A stretch of 64,000 bases of DNA from Quadrisphaera granulorum (GTDB lineage: Bacteria > Actinomycetota > Actinomycetes > Actinomycetales > Quadrisphaeraceae), in NCBI RefSeq assembly GCF_003149145.1, contig NZ_QGDQ01000005.1, positions 114,111-178,110 on the forward strand, given 5' to 3'. Below, one piece after another: positions 35,091-43,936 of this stretch (positions within the stretch are counted from its first letter, which is position 1; each line of letters starts with the position of its first letter). The notes beneath the pieces were generated by a model that saw nothing but the letters and a program-made list of their open reading frames with translations, made no database searches and had not been told where the DNA came from. Position numbers and translations under genes: made by a program.

Positions 35091-35536
35091 GGGTCGGTGA
35101 TCTCCCGCAGCTTGGTGAGCAGCTCGTGCAGGCGCTCGGTCTCGCGTCGCCCGAGGTGGCGTGTCCACTCTTCGTGGACCGCAGCTTCGGTCTTGCGGGC
35201 GATCTCCAGCGCCGCCAGTCCGCGCTGGTCGAACACGACCAGTCGGGCACGTGCGTCGCTGGGGTCCGGGATGCGGCGCACGTAGCCGGCGCCGGCCAGC
35301 TGATGGATGGTGGTGACGACGGTCTGCTTGGTGACCCGGGCCTGCTCGGCCAGGTCGGTTACCCGGGTTCCCTGAGGGCCGATGCGGGCCATGACCCGGG
35401 ACTGAGCCATGGTGAGGTCGTCGAAGCCTGCCGCTGCCAGGTCAGCGAGCACGCGGTCTTCCATGGTCCGCTGGACGATGAAGCAGAGCAGTCCGATGCC
35501 GAGTGGGCCGTCTCCGGCCGGCGGTGAATCTGTCAC
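35081..35536 (-). CDS. MarR-family transcriptional regulator
   Basis: 151 residues. The winged helix reads 'GFDDLTMAQSRVMARIGPQG', 'TRVTDLAEQARVTKQTVVTT' and 'RRIPDPSDARARLVVF'. GTG 35536 has AGAGG 5 bp upstream. It is divergent from a mycothiol-dependent-isomerase-like gene with a palindrome between them and probably regulates it. Confidence 0.9.
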   Translation of the reverse strand: MTDSPPAGDGPLGIGLLCFIVQRTMEDRVLADLAAAGFDDLTMAQSRVMARIGPQGTRVTDLAEQARVTKQTVVTTIHQLAGAGYVRRIPDPSDARARLVVFDQRGLAALEIARKTEAAVHEEWTRHLGRRETERLHELLTKLREITDPYR

Positions 35537-35575
35537 GGTCACCTCTTGACGGTGGTACGTCTTCCGAACCATTAT

Positions 35576-35592
35576 CGTTCGAGAATCGAACG
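35576..35592. promoter_or_regulatory. Probable MarR operator
   Basis: CGTTCGAGAATCGAACG, a perfect 7-bp inverted repeat with a 3-bp centre. It lies midway between the divergent MarR gene and the isomerase-like gene. Confidence 0.72.
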
Positions 35593-35612
35593 AGTGTCAG
35601 CCGGGGGGCGCG

Positions 35613-36245
35613 ATGGACACCGACGAGGTGTGGCGCATCGTCGACGCTGAACGCAGTCGACTGGCCGACCTGCTCGACGATCTCACGGCCGATGAGTGGG
35701 GTCGTCCCTCGCTGTGCACGGACTGGACGATCCGCGACGTCGCCGCCCACCTCACGCTGGCCCACATGGGGCCGGGCGTCGCGGCCGTGGCGATGCTGCG
35801 GGCCCGGGGCAGCTTCAACCGAATGATCCACGACACCGCAGTGCGGAAGGCCCGCCTGCCGGTGCAGCACTTCCCCCAGGACCTGCGCGCGATGATCGGC
35901 TCCCGCAAGACCGCGCCCGTCATCACCGTCTACGAGCCGCTGATCGACGTGCTCTGTCACGGCCAGGACATCGCCCGCCCTCTCGGCCGCGCGTACGCGA
36001 TGCCGGTGGATGCGGCGGCGGCTGCCGCCTTGCGCATCTGGGACCAGCCCTTCCCGTTCTGGGCTCGTCGACGACTAACGGGCTTCGAGCTCGTCGCCAC
36101 GGACACCGCCTGGCGCGTGGGAGCCGGCCGCCACGTCGAAGGCCCGATGTCGGCCTTGCTGCTGCTCGTCTCCGGTCGGTCGGCTGCGCTGGCCGAGCTC
36201 TCCGGCCCCGGCGCTCCCGCCCTGGCCGCCACGTTCACGTCCTGA
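35613..36245 (+). CDS. Mycothiol-dependent maleylpyruvate isomerase-family (DinB-like) protein
   Basis: 210 residues. The N-terminus 'VWRIVDAERSRLADLLDDLT' with 'WTIRDVAAHLTLAHMG' is the MDMPI/DinB helical-bundle pattern with a metal-ligand His. Family members use mycothiol, the actinobacterial thiol, in isomerisation or detoxification. ATG start. It is followed by a small gene 11 bp downstream, probably one operon controlled by the divergent MarR. Confidence 0.85.
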   Translation: MDTDEVWRIVDAERSRLADLLDDLTADEWGRPSLCTDWTIRDVAAHLTLAHMGPGVAAVAMLRARGSFNRMIHDTAVRKARLPVQHFPQDLRAMIGSRKTAPVITVYEPLIDVLCHGQDIARPLGRAYAMPVDAAAAAALRIWDQPFPFWARRRLTGFELVATDTAWRVGAGRHVEGPMSALLLLVSGRSAALAELSGPGAPALAATFTS

Positions 36246-36256
36246 GGAGAGCCGTC

Positions 36257-36568
36257 ATGACCTACTTCGCGTTCACTCTTGACGTCCCTGCGCCCATAGC
36301 CGTGTACGACGCCATGCACACCGAGCTCCTTGGCCGAACCGCCGGCGCAGTCGAGGGCCTCGTCGTCCACCTGTGCCACGAGACCAGCACCGGCTTCGAG
36401 GTGACCGAGGTCTGGTCCGACCGCGACGCCTGGGAGCGCGCCAACAGCGAGTTCGTCGCCCCAGCTCACGCACGGCAGGACGACGGCGGCGCGGTGCCCA
36501 CGCTCCCCGTGCCTGAGGAATTCACTGTCCACGGGCTGGTCCTCCCCGGCAGCGGACTCGCTGTCTGA
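36257..36568 (+). CDS. Small ABM-like barrel protein, unknown
   Basis: 103 residues. 'TYFAFTLDVPAPIAVYDAMH' and 'CHETSTGFEVTEVWSDRDAWER' suggest a dimeric alpha-beta barrel as in antibiotic-biosynthesis-monooxygenase-like proteins. No catalytic residue can be assigned. ATG 36257 is preceded by GAGGAG. It is probably co-transcribed with the isomerase-like gene. Confidence 0.65.
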   Translation: MTYFAFTLDVPAPIAVYDAMHTELLGRTAGAVEGLVVHLCHETSTGFEVTEVWSDRDAWERANSEFVAPAHARQDDGGAVPTLPVPEEFTVHGLVLPGSGLAV

Positions 36569-36599
36569 CTGGCGATCCAGCCGCGGTGGGTGTGCGAGC

Positions 36600-36974
36600 T
36601 CATCGCTGCCGGGTGGCCGCGTAGCGGGCGCACTCCGGGCAGCGGCTCATCAGTGAGTGGCGGCAGTCCAGGACGTGCTCGAGGAAGGCGCGGGTGCGTT
36701 CGAGGTCAGTCAGCTGCTGTTCGACGCGCCGGTGCTGTTCGCGGACGACCTCGTCACGGCCGGCCTGGTCTCGGTGGAGCACCAGCCGCGTCTGCGCCAG
36801 GCTCAGGCCCGCGCCGCGGCAGCCCAGTACGACTCGTGCCCGGGTCAGCGCCTCGTCGTCGTAGTCCCGATAACCGTTAGGCGATCTAGCGGGGACGAGC
36901 ACACCCTCGTCTTCCCAGTGGCGCAGCACGTGGGGCGCCACCCCGAGCAACGCAGCTGCCTCCCGGATCTGCAC
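36600..36974 (-). CDS. MerR-family regulator
   Basis: About 124 residues. 'QIREAAALLGVAPHVLRHWE' and 'EGVLVPARSPNGYRDYDDEA' form the MerR winged helix. The coiled-coil region 'EVVREQHRRVEQQLTDLERT' follows, and a C-terminal 'SLMSRCPECARYAA' with CxxC could sense a ligand or metal. GTG 36974 is preferred because the upstream palindrome (36995-37014) must lie in the promoter. It is divergent from a hydrolase gene. Confidence 0.88.
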   Translation of the reverse strand: MQIREAAALLGVAPHVLRHWEDEGVLVPARSPNGYRDYDDEALTRARVVLGCRGAGLSLAQTRLVLHRDQAGRDEVVREQHRRVEQQLTDLERTRAFLEHVLDCRHSLMSRCPECARYAATRQR

Positions 36975-36994
36975 GGGAAGAACGGTAGCCCTTG

Positions 36995-37014
36995 CCTTCA
37001 GGTCGGCCTGAAGG
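36995..37014. promoter_or_regulatory. MerR-type operator
   Basis: CCTTCAGGTCGGCCTGAAGG, an 8-bp perfect inverted repeat with a 4-bp centre. It lies between the divergent MerR and hydrolase genes. The length suits the long-spacer promoters that MerR proteins remodel. Confidence 0.8.
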
Positions 37015-37073
37015 TTCATCCTCGCTCGGAGGCGCTGGCGGAGGGCCGGCGATGGCGACGAGAGGCGGCCGCG

Positions 37074-37898
37074 ATGCACGACCAGGAGTTCGCGTGGGAG
37101 GGCAGATCGATCGCGTGGAGCCGCAGGGGAACGGGACCCGCCGTCGTCTTCGTGCACGGCACACCGTTCTCCTCCCGGGTGTGGGCCGCCTACGCGGCGG
37201 AGCTGAGTACCTCCTACACCGTCTACACGTGGGACCTGCCCGGCTACGGGGAGTCGTCCAAGCACTCTGAGCACACCGTGGACCTGGGCGTGCACGCCAG
37301 GGCGTTCGCGGCGCTGCTCGCGCACTGGGGCCTCGACGCGCCACACGTGGTGGCTCACGACATCGGCGGCGGTGTCGCCCTGCGCACCCACCTGGTCGAG
37401 CAGGTGCCCTTCGCGTCGCTGCTGCTGGCCGACGCGGTGGCGATCCCGCCCAGCGGATCACCGTTCTTCCGGTTCGTCCAGCAGCACCCGTCCGTGCTCA
37501 CGGAGCTCCCGGCCAACGCCCACGAGGCGCTGCTGCGCGCCTACATCTCCGGCGCCAGCCAGCGAGGGCTGCCTGCTGAGGTGCTGGACGAGCTAGCCGG
37601 CCCGTGGACCGGGCCGGTGGGACAGCAGGCGTTCTACCGGCAGATCGCGGACTACGACGAGGGGTACCTGGCGGAGAACGAGGCGGCGCTCGAGCGCCTC
37701 TCGATGCCGGTGCGGGTCCTGTGGGGCGGGCACGACGCGTGGCTGCCGGTGGAGGTGGGGCGCCCCCTCGCCGGTCTCATCCCGGGTGCGCAGTGGCGGG
37801 AGGTCGAGGGGGCTGGCCACCTGCTGATGCTCGACGCGCCGGTCGCGGTCACGTACGAGATCACGAACTGGCTGGCCGCTCGCACCCATCGCTCGTGA
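37074..37898 (+). CDS. Alpha/beta hydrolase with Asp nucleophile (haloalkane-dehalogenase-like)
   Basis: 274 residues. 'VVFVHGTPFSSRVW' gives the oxyanion region. The nucleophile elbow 'VAHDIGGGVAL' has Asp in place of Ser, as in haloalkane dehalogenases and epoxide hydrolases. 'GGHDAWLP' and 'GAGHLLML' supply the acid and His. ATG 37074 start. It is probably induced by the divergent MerR. The substrate is unknown; a haloalkane or epoxide fits the Asp nucleophile. Confidence 0.88.
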   Translation: MHDQEFAWEGRSIAWSRRGTGPAVVFVHGTPFSSRVWAAYAAELSTSYTVYTWDLPGYGESSKHSEHTVDLGVHARAFAALLAHWGLDAPHVVAHDIGGGVALRTHLVEQVPFASLLLADAVAIPPSGSPFFRFVQQHPSVLTELPANAHEALLRAYISGASQRGLPAEVLDELAGPWTGPVGQQAFYRQIADYDEGYLAENEAALERLSMPVRVLWGGHDAWLPVEVGRPLAGLIPGAQWREVEGAGHLLMLDAPVAVTYEITNWLAARTHRS

Positions 37899-38043
37899 GC
37901 GACCGCGAGCAGCCCGGCCGCCCCAGCTCTCGCTCCACGGCCCATCACGTTTGCGCGTGCCTGCCCGCACTCTTCTCGTTCTGCGTGCAGCTCCTGCGGA
38001 GAGCTGTTCGCCGGGGGAGCGGGAGCGATCGTCATCGCACTGC

Positions 38044-38700
38044 TTACGCCGACGCGCGCGGTGCACTGGTCAGCAGGGTCTTGACAGCGAAGAAGGTCAG
38101 CAAGCCTGCGGCGGTGAGCCGTTGGGTCAGCAGCAGCCGGGGACGGCGCTGCAGGACGACGGCGACTCGCGCGGCCGTGACGACGATCAGGCCGTTGACG
38201 GTCAGGGCGACGGCGATCTGCACTGCACCGAGCTGCAGCAGCTGCGCCGAAGCTGCTCCTGCGTCAGCACGCACGAACTGCGGCAGCAGCGCGGCGTACA
38301 TCAGCGCGATCTTTGGGTTGAGAAGGTTGGTCACCAGGCCTGTCGTCACCAGACGTACGGCCGAGTCTCGGCGTTGGTCGATCGTCGTGCCCTGCGGCAG
38401 AGCCGCCAACCCTCCGCCTGAGCGCAGCGCCTTGTATGCCAGCCATCCCAGGTAGGCAGCCCCGGCGGCCTTGACCACCTCGAAGGTCAACGGCACGGCT
38501 CGGAACAGTCCCGCGAGTCCCGCCACGGTGGCGACGAGGTAGGCGGCGAAGCCCAGGGCAACGCCGAGCAGTCCCCACATGCCGGCGCGCCGTCCCTGGG
38601 TGAGGGTGCGCGAGAGCAGGAAGACCATGTTGGGTCCGGGGCTCAGAACGACGCCGAGCGCGACGAGCGCCACGCCCGCTGCTGCTGCCGCGCCGATCAC
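38044..38700 (-). CDS. LysE/RhtB-family exporter
   Basis: 218 residues with five to six helices. 'GVVLSPGPNMVFLLSRTLTQ' is the family signature near the N-terminus, 'AGAAYLGWLAYKALR' the middle one, and 'GLVTNLLNPKIALMYAALLP' the loop after helix 3. Members export amino acids or related compounds. ATG start. Confidence 0.93.
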   Translation of the reverse strand: MIGAAAAAGVALVALGVVLSPGPNMVFLLSRTLTQGRRAGMWGLLGVALGFAAYLVATVAGLAGLFRAVPLTFEVVKAAGAAYLGWLAYKALRSGGGLAALPQGTTIDQRRDSAVRLVTTGLVTNLLNPKIALMYAALLPQFVRADAGAASAQLLQLGAVQIAVALTVNGLIVVTAARVAVVLQRRPRLLLTQRLTAAGLLTFFAVKTLLTSAPRASA

Positions 38701-38861
38701 TGTGCTGCCCAGCCGAGCGGCACCAGGCGGAGGGCGTTCGTGGGTGGCGGCATCCGGGTCGTGGTGGGCATGCGATCACGTTGCAGTAAGGCCCTTATGC
38801 CCATCAACCCTTACGGGGAGTGTGTGTTGCTGATGGCGCCCGTCGGGGGCGACCTCGCTGC

Positions 38862-40109
38862 TCAGACCAGAGGTGCTGCCGCCAGACCTGCGTCGAAGCC
38901 GGTGACGGTGTCCGAGACCTGGCGTAGCTCTCCACCGCTGGCGGGGACCACGCGAAGGTCTGTGGTCGCTGTCGCGACGTCGCAGCCGCCTGCGGGCGCA
39001 GCGAGACCGACGACGCCGCCGTCGCGGCCGTCGTCGTCGTCGCACGCCATCGTCACGACGGCCCCCGCCACCACCAGGTGCGAGCCGTCCGACATCCACG
39101 CCAGGCCGTAGTCCTCGGTGCCCGTCGTCGCCACGTCACGCAGACCACTGCCGTCGGCAGCGCCCACCGCGATGGTCGCCGTCGCCCCGGGATCCTGACC
39201 GGCGCGGTGCCGCAGCACCGCCAAGGACCGCCCATCGGGCGAGAAGACAGGGTTCGCCTCCACCACGTCGGGCGTGCTCAGCCGCGTGGCCTGCGCGGAG
39301 GCGACATCGACCAGGACGACGTCGCGGTCGGGGTAGCCAGAGTCGCTGCCGTCCAGCACGACGGTGTTCCCGTCGGGGGAGAAGCGCGGAGCCCCCGGCA
39401 TCGCCGTCGCGCCCGCCACCACGCGCGTGACACCCGTGGCGGTGTCGATGAGCACCAGCCGGGACTCGCCGGGGTTGCACCAGTCCCTGCCCTGCGGGAT
39501 GACGGTGTCGTCGCCCATGTCGACGACGGCGGCAGTGCGTCCGTCCGGCGACAGCGCCAGGAAGCGCGAGGCCGTCGGCACGTCGACGACCCTCCGCGCG
39601 CCGCTGCCGTCGACGGCGGCCACGTACAGGCCCATCCGCTCGGTCGCTGCCGGGTCCGAGCAGGCGTTGGACGACGTCTCGGTCCGTCCCAAGAACGCCA
39701 GGTGCTGACCGTCGGCGCTGCTCGCGACCTCCCTCACGTCGGCGACGCCGCCGATGGGGGTGCCCTCGTCGCTGCCGTCGGCGGCCACGAGCACCAGCTC
39801 CCCGGGGCCGTCACCGCTGATGCGGGCGTGACCTCGGACGACGGCGAGCCGGTCAGCGCCGGCCCACGCGACCGACCACGCCTCCTGCTGGTCGCCCATC
39901 CGCACCTGCCGACCGGTGGCCAGGTCCAAGACCAGCGCGCCGGAGCTGCGGTCATTCGGTAGGGCGCCGAAGTAGGCCAGCCGTCCCGTGGCCGATGAGG
40001 TCGATCCCGGCGCAGCGTCGTTCATTGGGGTGGCGCCTTCACCGCAACCCGTCAGGACGACGACGAGCGTGGCCGTGGCCGCGGCCGTCCAGAGATGACG
40101 TGAGTGCAC
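38862..40109 (-). CDS. TolB-like beta-propeller lipoprotein
   Basis: 415 residues. Signal peptide with lipobox 'VVLTGC', then repeated propeller blades with 'SPDGRTAAVVD', 'FSPDGNTVVLDGSDSG' and 'FSPDGRSLAVLRH' (WD40-like/PD40). It is extracytoplasmic and probably a binding or scaffold protein; no enzymatic site is visible. It is divergent from an ECF sigma gene and may be its target or sensor, which is inference. Confidence 0.8.
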   Translation of the reverse strand: MHSRHLWTAAATATLVVVLTGCGEGATPMNDAAPGSTSSATGRLAYFGALPNDRSSGALVLDLATGRQVRMGDQQEAWSVAWAGADRLAVVRGHARISGDGPGELVLVAADGSDEGTPIGGVADVREVASSADGQHLAFLGRTETSSNACSDPAATERMGLYVAAVDGSGARRVVDVPTASRFLALSPDGRTAAVVDMGDDTVIPQGRDWCNPGESRLVLIDTATGVTRVVAGATAMPGAPRFSPDGNTVVLDGSDSGYPDRDVVLVDVASAQATRLSTPDVVEANPVFSPDGRSLAVLRHRAGQDPGATATIAVGAADGSGLRDVATTGTEDYGLAWMSDGSHLVVAGAVVTMACDDDDGRDGGVVGLAAPAGGCDVATATTDLRVVPASGGELRQVSDTVTGFDAGLAAAPLV

Positions 40110-40248
40110 CGGGGTCCTCGTCTCAGGCTGGGGGCGCCGCGGGCGGCGGTCCCTCAGTGTGGGCAGTCACCTCTCGGACGCCGTGACGACGCGCGGCGTT
40201 GCGTGTGGACGAGGGAACCTTCTGCGGGACCCAGGCCCTTTGCAGGGT

Positions 40249-40830
40249 GTGATCGTGCACAGCGGCTCCTCACCCCCTGGTTCCGGGGGCGCGCCCGAGG
40301 GCTTCGACGCCTTCGTCACCACCGCCTATCCCCACCTCGTGCGGCTGGGCGCGTTGCTCGCCGCTGACGCCCACCACGGCGAAGACCTGGCCCAGACCGC
40401 GTTGGTGCAGACCCTGCGGGCGTGGAGCCGGCTCCACCCGGACGGCGATCCGGCCGCCTACACGCGCCGCGTGATGACTCACCTGGCGACAAAGGCGGGA
40501 CGTCGACGTTGGCGCGGAGAGCACCCCACCGAGCACAGTGCGCTGCCCGACGGCGGTGTCCCTTTCACCGACGCGGTGCACAGCGCCGTCGACGCCCAGC
40601 GCCTGCTCGCCACCCTGCCCGCCCACCAGCGGGCGGTGCTAGTGCTGCGCTTCTGGGCCGACCTCACCGAGGGGCAGACCGCTGCCGAGCTCGGCTGCTC
40701 CGTTGGCACCGTGAAGAGCCGTACCGCGCGCGCCCTGGCGACGCTGCGAGCCCGTGCTCCTCAGGGGCAGGACGACGACGGCTCTCGCTCCGCGCCCACC
40801 GATCTCACCTCCTGGATGGGAACCCCGTGA
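40249..40830 (+). CDS. ECF sigma factor (SigE/SigM-like)
   Basis: About 193 residues. Region 2 is 'FVTTAYPHLVRLGALLAADA' with 'HHGEDLAQTALVQTLRAW'. Region 4 is 'ALVLRFWADLTEGQTAAELG'-like with 'CSVGTVKSRTARALATLR'. GTG 40249 is used; GTG 40255 has a better-spaced AGGG. A GGAAC-like -35 lies about 30 bp upstream, so it may control itself. It overlaps the next gene, a membrane protein that may act as its anti-sigma factor. Confidence 0.9.
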   Translation: MIVHSGSSPPGSGGAPEGFDAFVTTAYPHLVRLGALLAADAHHGEDLAQTALVQTLRAWSRLHPDGDPAAYTRRVMTHLATKAGRRRWRGEHPTEHSALPDGGVPFTDAVHSAVDAQRLLATLPAHQRAVLVLRFWADLTEGQTAAELGCSVGTVKSRTARALATLRARAPQGQDDDGSRSAPTDLTSWMGTP

Positions 40831-41813
40831 TGGCCAGCAGCTCTCGTTCGGACGCTGACGCGTTGCCCGACATCCGCGACCTGCTGTGCGCCGCGTCGAA
40901 TGTGCAGCCGGTCGAGGCCGACCCGGCCTCCGCTGTGCTGCGTCGTCGGTCCATCGCGCCACGGCCGCTGCTGGGCACCCGTCGGCGGACCGTCGTCGTC
41001 GTGAGTGCTGGTCTCGTGGCCGTCGCCGCGGGGACTGCCCTCGTGCTGGCCGCGGTCAACGCCCTCCCTGGGACTGACAGGTCCGTCAGCACCCCAGCCG
41101 TCGCCCCCAGCGAACCTCCTGCGCTCTCTGACGACCCGCATGACTGGCCGGAAGGCCTCGTGTGCACCCTGATCGGCAACGCGGAGGGGGTCAGCGTTGA
41201 CCTGACCTTGGCGCTGCCGCTGGAAGGTGGCGACTACTACGCCACCGTCAGCGTCCCGTCGCTCGGTGCGAGCGCCACGACGGGGTTCGCCGGGAACGAC
41301 GGATACGGGCTCGGCGGAGGTACCGAAGCCAACCTGACGTCAACCCCGGTGGAGGTCGACGTCAGCGTTGCCACCGAGCGCGGTGACGTCGTCTACCAGC
41401 GCAGCGTCGTCGCTACGCCGCAGCTGCACCAACCCAACGGCGCAGCCTGCGACGGGGAGAACTACGCGATCCGACTTGTCGCCGACCGGGACGGCGACCT
41501 CCGGCAGCTCGACAACAACGCACGGTGGCAGCCGCCCCGTGACGAGCAGGGCCGCACCTCCGACATCGTCTGGACCGCCTGCGGTGTGCGCTGGCTGACT
41601 CTCAGCCAGCCCGACGGCACGGGTGTCGACTACGAGCGCGTCGGGGGAGTGCTCGACGACGGCGCCGGCGGCCCACCGCCCGGCTGGAACACCCCGGCCC
41701 AACGCGGCTGGGTGAGCGTCGACGGCGATGTCGCGACCTTCCAGGACGAGCGCGGCCACACGGAGCGTTTCCAGCGCGTCCCTGCCGACGAGTTCCCCCA
41801 GCCGTGCGGCTGA
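40830..41813 (+). CDS. Single-pass membrane protein, probable anti-sigma partner
   Basis: 327 residues. A cytosolic N-terminal part of about 50 residues precedes one transmembrane helix ('VVVVSAGLVAVAAGTALVLA'). A large external domain with four cysteines follows ('EGLVCTLIG', 'AACDGENY', 'WTACGVRW'). No zinc anti-sigma (HxxxCxxC) motif is present. Overlap with the sigma gene (TGATG) suggests a regulator of it. Family not recognised. Confidence 0.65.
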   Translation: MASSSRSDADALPDIRDLLCAASNVQPVEADPASAVLRRRSIAPRPLLGTRRRTVVVVSAGLVAVAAGTALVLAAVNALPGTDRSVSTPAVAPSEPPALSDDPHDWPEGLVCTLIGNAEGVSVDLTLALPLEGGDYYATVSVPSLGASATTGFAGNDGYGLGGGTEANLTSTPVEVDVSVATERGDVVYQRSVVATPQLHQPNGAACDGENYAIRLVADRDGDLRQLDNNARWQPPRDEQGRTSDIVWTACGVRWLTLSQPDGTGVDYERVGGVLDDGAGGPPPGWNTPAQRGWVSVDGDVATFQDERGHTERFQRVPADEFPQPCG

Positions 41814-41829
41814 CCTGAACGGCGCTGAC

Positions 41830-42173
41830 ATGAACGTCGGCGTGCGCGAGCCGGGGTGGGACTGGGTGATCGCCCGGGGCGAGGGCGTGCCGTGCCCACA
41901 GTGCGGCGCCGAGGGAACGCAGCGGATGGCGCGGCGGCTGACTACCTCCGTTCCGCGGTGGCTGCGCCGGTGGAGCGCCGCGCCGTCGTCGTCGTTCTCG
42001 ACGGGACGGCCGTGGAGGCGCCCTCGCTGCGCGGCGACGGCCGCTGGGTGGTGCTCGTGCGCACCGCCGGCATCCACGTCGAGGTTCGCGGGACGGGCGA
42101 GGTTCCCAACGACCTACGGCTGGAGCGCCTGCGCGACCTGAACACCTACCCCTCGGCGCTCCGCCTCCTCTGA
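41830..42173 (+). pseudogene. Possible frameshifted small gene, unknown
   Basis: An ATG at 41830 opens 'NVGVREPGWDWVIARGEGVP' with 'CPQCGAEGT' (a CxxC motif), but that frame soon turns to low-quality sequence. From about 41930 a second frame reads 'RRAVVVVLDGTAVEAPSLRG' and 'IHVEVRGTGEVPNDLRLERL' to a stop at 42173. Joining the two gives a protein of about 110 residues. Either a frameshift has occurred or only one part is coding. No family is recognised. Confidence 0.35.
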
Positions 42174-42196
42174 CTCGACCGCGCCGGCCCAGCAGC

Positions 42197-42273
42197 GTGA
42201 CGTCGAACGTGCAGAACTCCGCGACACGCCGCCAGCAGCGCCCTCCGGCGCACTTCTGCACGTCCGGCGTCAC
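42197..42273. repeat. Long imperfect palindrome between convergent genes
   Basis: 26-bp arms (42197-42222 and 42248-42273) with four mismatches and a 25-nt loop. The arms share the GTGCAGA motif with the palindromes at 27528 and 61349. It lies between genes ending at 42173 (+) and 42270 (-), overlapping the end of the latter. Confidence 0.85.
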
Positions 42274-42900
42274 CACAGCGGCTCGGCTCGCCCGGCCGCC
42301 CGTTGGAGCACGTCGGTGTCGACCACCACGGAGGTCTCGTCGATGCCCCGGTCCGGCCAGGCGCACACGAAGCGCATCGTCGGCAGGGGCGGCAGCGGCC
42401 ACAGCCAGATCCCGCGCCGCCAGCACCACCACGACGACGCCGCTCTGCCCTGCCTGGACATGACGGGGTGCGAGGGCGTCCACTCGCTGGGCGCGGCGCC
42501 CTCGGGGAGCTCGTTCCACGCGTCCTCGTCCAGCGTCGTGACCCGGCTCCCGTCAGCCAGCTCGACGCCCCACCGCAGTCCTCCCCGCTTGAGGTCCAGG
42601 TTCAGCTGACCGCGTCCGTGATTGAGGTCGAGCGAGGCCCAGAACCCGGCGGAGCGCCTCCCGCCCGCGCTCGCGGGGATGCACCACGAGGTCGAAGACC
42701 ACGCCCGTGGCGTACACCTCGGCGCCCTGGGCAGCGACCACGGTGTACTCCGAGCGGCCGAGCTCCACCACGAGGTCCGCTACGCCGGGTCGGACGCGCT
42801 GGGGCGGCCCGTCCCAGACGCCGTACAGCTCGTCGGGCAGCTCCTCGTCCTGGTCGTCGGGAGCGGGGGTGAAGTCGGGGAAGAACGACGACGGAGCCAT
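42270..42900 (-). pseudogene. Frameshifted gene of unknown function
   Basis: The first frame, from ATG 42900, reads 'APSSFFPDFTPAPDDQDEEL', 'DELYGVWDGPPQRVRPGVAD' and 'EVYATGVVFDLVVHPRERGR', ending its sensible part near 42632. A second frame then continues with 'SLDLNHGRGQLNLDLKRGGL', 'RWGVELADGSRVTTLDEDAW' and 'WPDRGIDETSVVVDTDVLQR' to the stop at 42270. A one-base loss at a GGG run near 42630 would join them into about 209 residues. No family is recognised. A sequencing error cannot be excluded. Confidence 0.6.
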
Positions 42901-43411
42901 GATCCAGCCTGGCACCCGGGGCAGGTGAGCGTCACTAGGCACGTTGCGGGAGCGTGCCGATGCGGATCGCTACCGGCGCCCGCGGGACCCTGGCGAGGTG
43001 AAGTACGTCCAGGCGCGTCGCCAGCACTGGTAGCGCGTCTACCAGGACGCCCAACGAGGTCGCCGCGGCGGGTTCCTTCATCGACGTCGATGACTTCGGC
43101 ACGTCCGTGGCCCTGTGCTTGGACGCCGAGCAGCCCCGCCTCGTTGTCCCCGTGCTGCAGGGGCGCGACCTGCGATGCCTCCGCTGAAAGCACCGATGAG
43201 GCAGACGGAAGGGGCCGGAGCCCCAGTCTGGTGCCGTGCCGCTGCGGATCGGGTGTCGGTCAGCGTGCCGTGACGATCCTGGTGCGGGAGCGGGGCGCGG
43301 CTGGATCGACCGGTCGGCCCGTTTTCCTCTTCATCATCGGCGGGGATTTTCGTGAGCTGGTGCCAACCTCCTGATCGCCTGAGGCGTATGGAGTGGCCGA
43401 GGAGGTGAGGC
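42901..43411. other. Intergenic stretch with dispersed repeats and a possible gene remnant
   Basis: 511 bp without a convincing complete gene. It holds a 24-bp sequence at 42945-42968 that recurs with one change at 49799-49822, and a 15-bp core of it at 43236-43250. A short open stretch at 43053-43187 (+) reads 'SFIDVDDFGTSVALCLD' and 'EQPRLVVPVLQGRDL' and may be a gene remnant. An ECF-like promoter (CAACC then CGTAT about 16 bp later) lies just upstream of 43412. Confidence 0.4.
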
Positions 43412-43936
43412 ATGAGCCCGCCAGGTGTGGAGTCGTTCGAGGAGTTCGCCTCCTTTGCCATCCCCCGGCTGCGGCGGGTCGCCTTCGCCTACTGCCAGGA
43501 CTGGCACCACGCCGACGACGCCGTCCAGGGCGCCCTCGAGCGAGTCTTCGCGGCGTGGTCACGCGTGCGGCCTGGCGACGCCTACGGCTACACCCGCACC
43601 ACCCTCATCCGGCTGCTGGTCTCCGAGGGTCGGCGCGCTTGGCGCCGCCACGAGGTCACCACTGACGACGTGGCCCTGCACGAGCCCACCCGTCGCCATG
43701 GCGACGACGACGGCGACCCCGCGCACGGCGAGCAAGAGCTCTTCGCTGTGCTCGCGGGCCTGTCGGACGGGCAGCGCGCCGTCGTCGTCCTGCGCTATGT
43801 GGAGAACCTTTCCGTGGCCGAGACCGCTGGGGTGCTCGGGTGCGGCGAGGGGAACGTCAAGAGCCAGGCCCACGCCGCCCGACGGCGCCTGCGGGCGCTG
43901 CTGGGCGACCCGTCCACGCGAGGAGCCCAGCGGTGA
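43412..43936 (+). CDS. ECF sigma factor (SigE-like)
   Basis: 174 residues. Region 2: 'FASFAIPRLRRVAFAYCQDW' and 'HHADDAVQGALERVFAAWSR'. Region 4: 'LSDGQRAVVVLRYVENLSVA' and 'GVLGCGEGNVKSQAHAARRR'. It overlaps the downstream membrane-protein gene by four bases (GTGA), so the pair is coupled. Confidence 0.92.
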   Translation: MSPPGVESFEEFASFAIPRLRRVAFAYCQDWHHADDAVQGALERVFAAWSRVRPGDAYGYTRTTLIRLLVSEGRRAWRRHEVTTDDVALHEPTRRHGDDDGDPAHGEQELFAVLAGLSDGQRAVVVLRYVENLSVAETAGVLGCGEGNVKSQAHAARRRLRALLGDPSTRGAQR

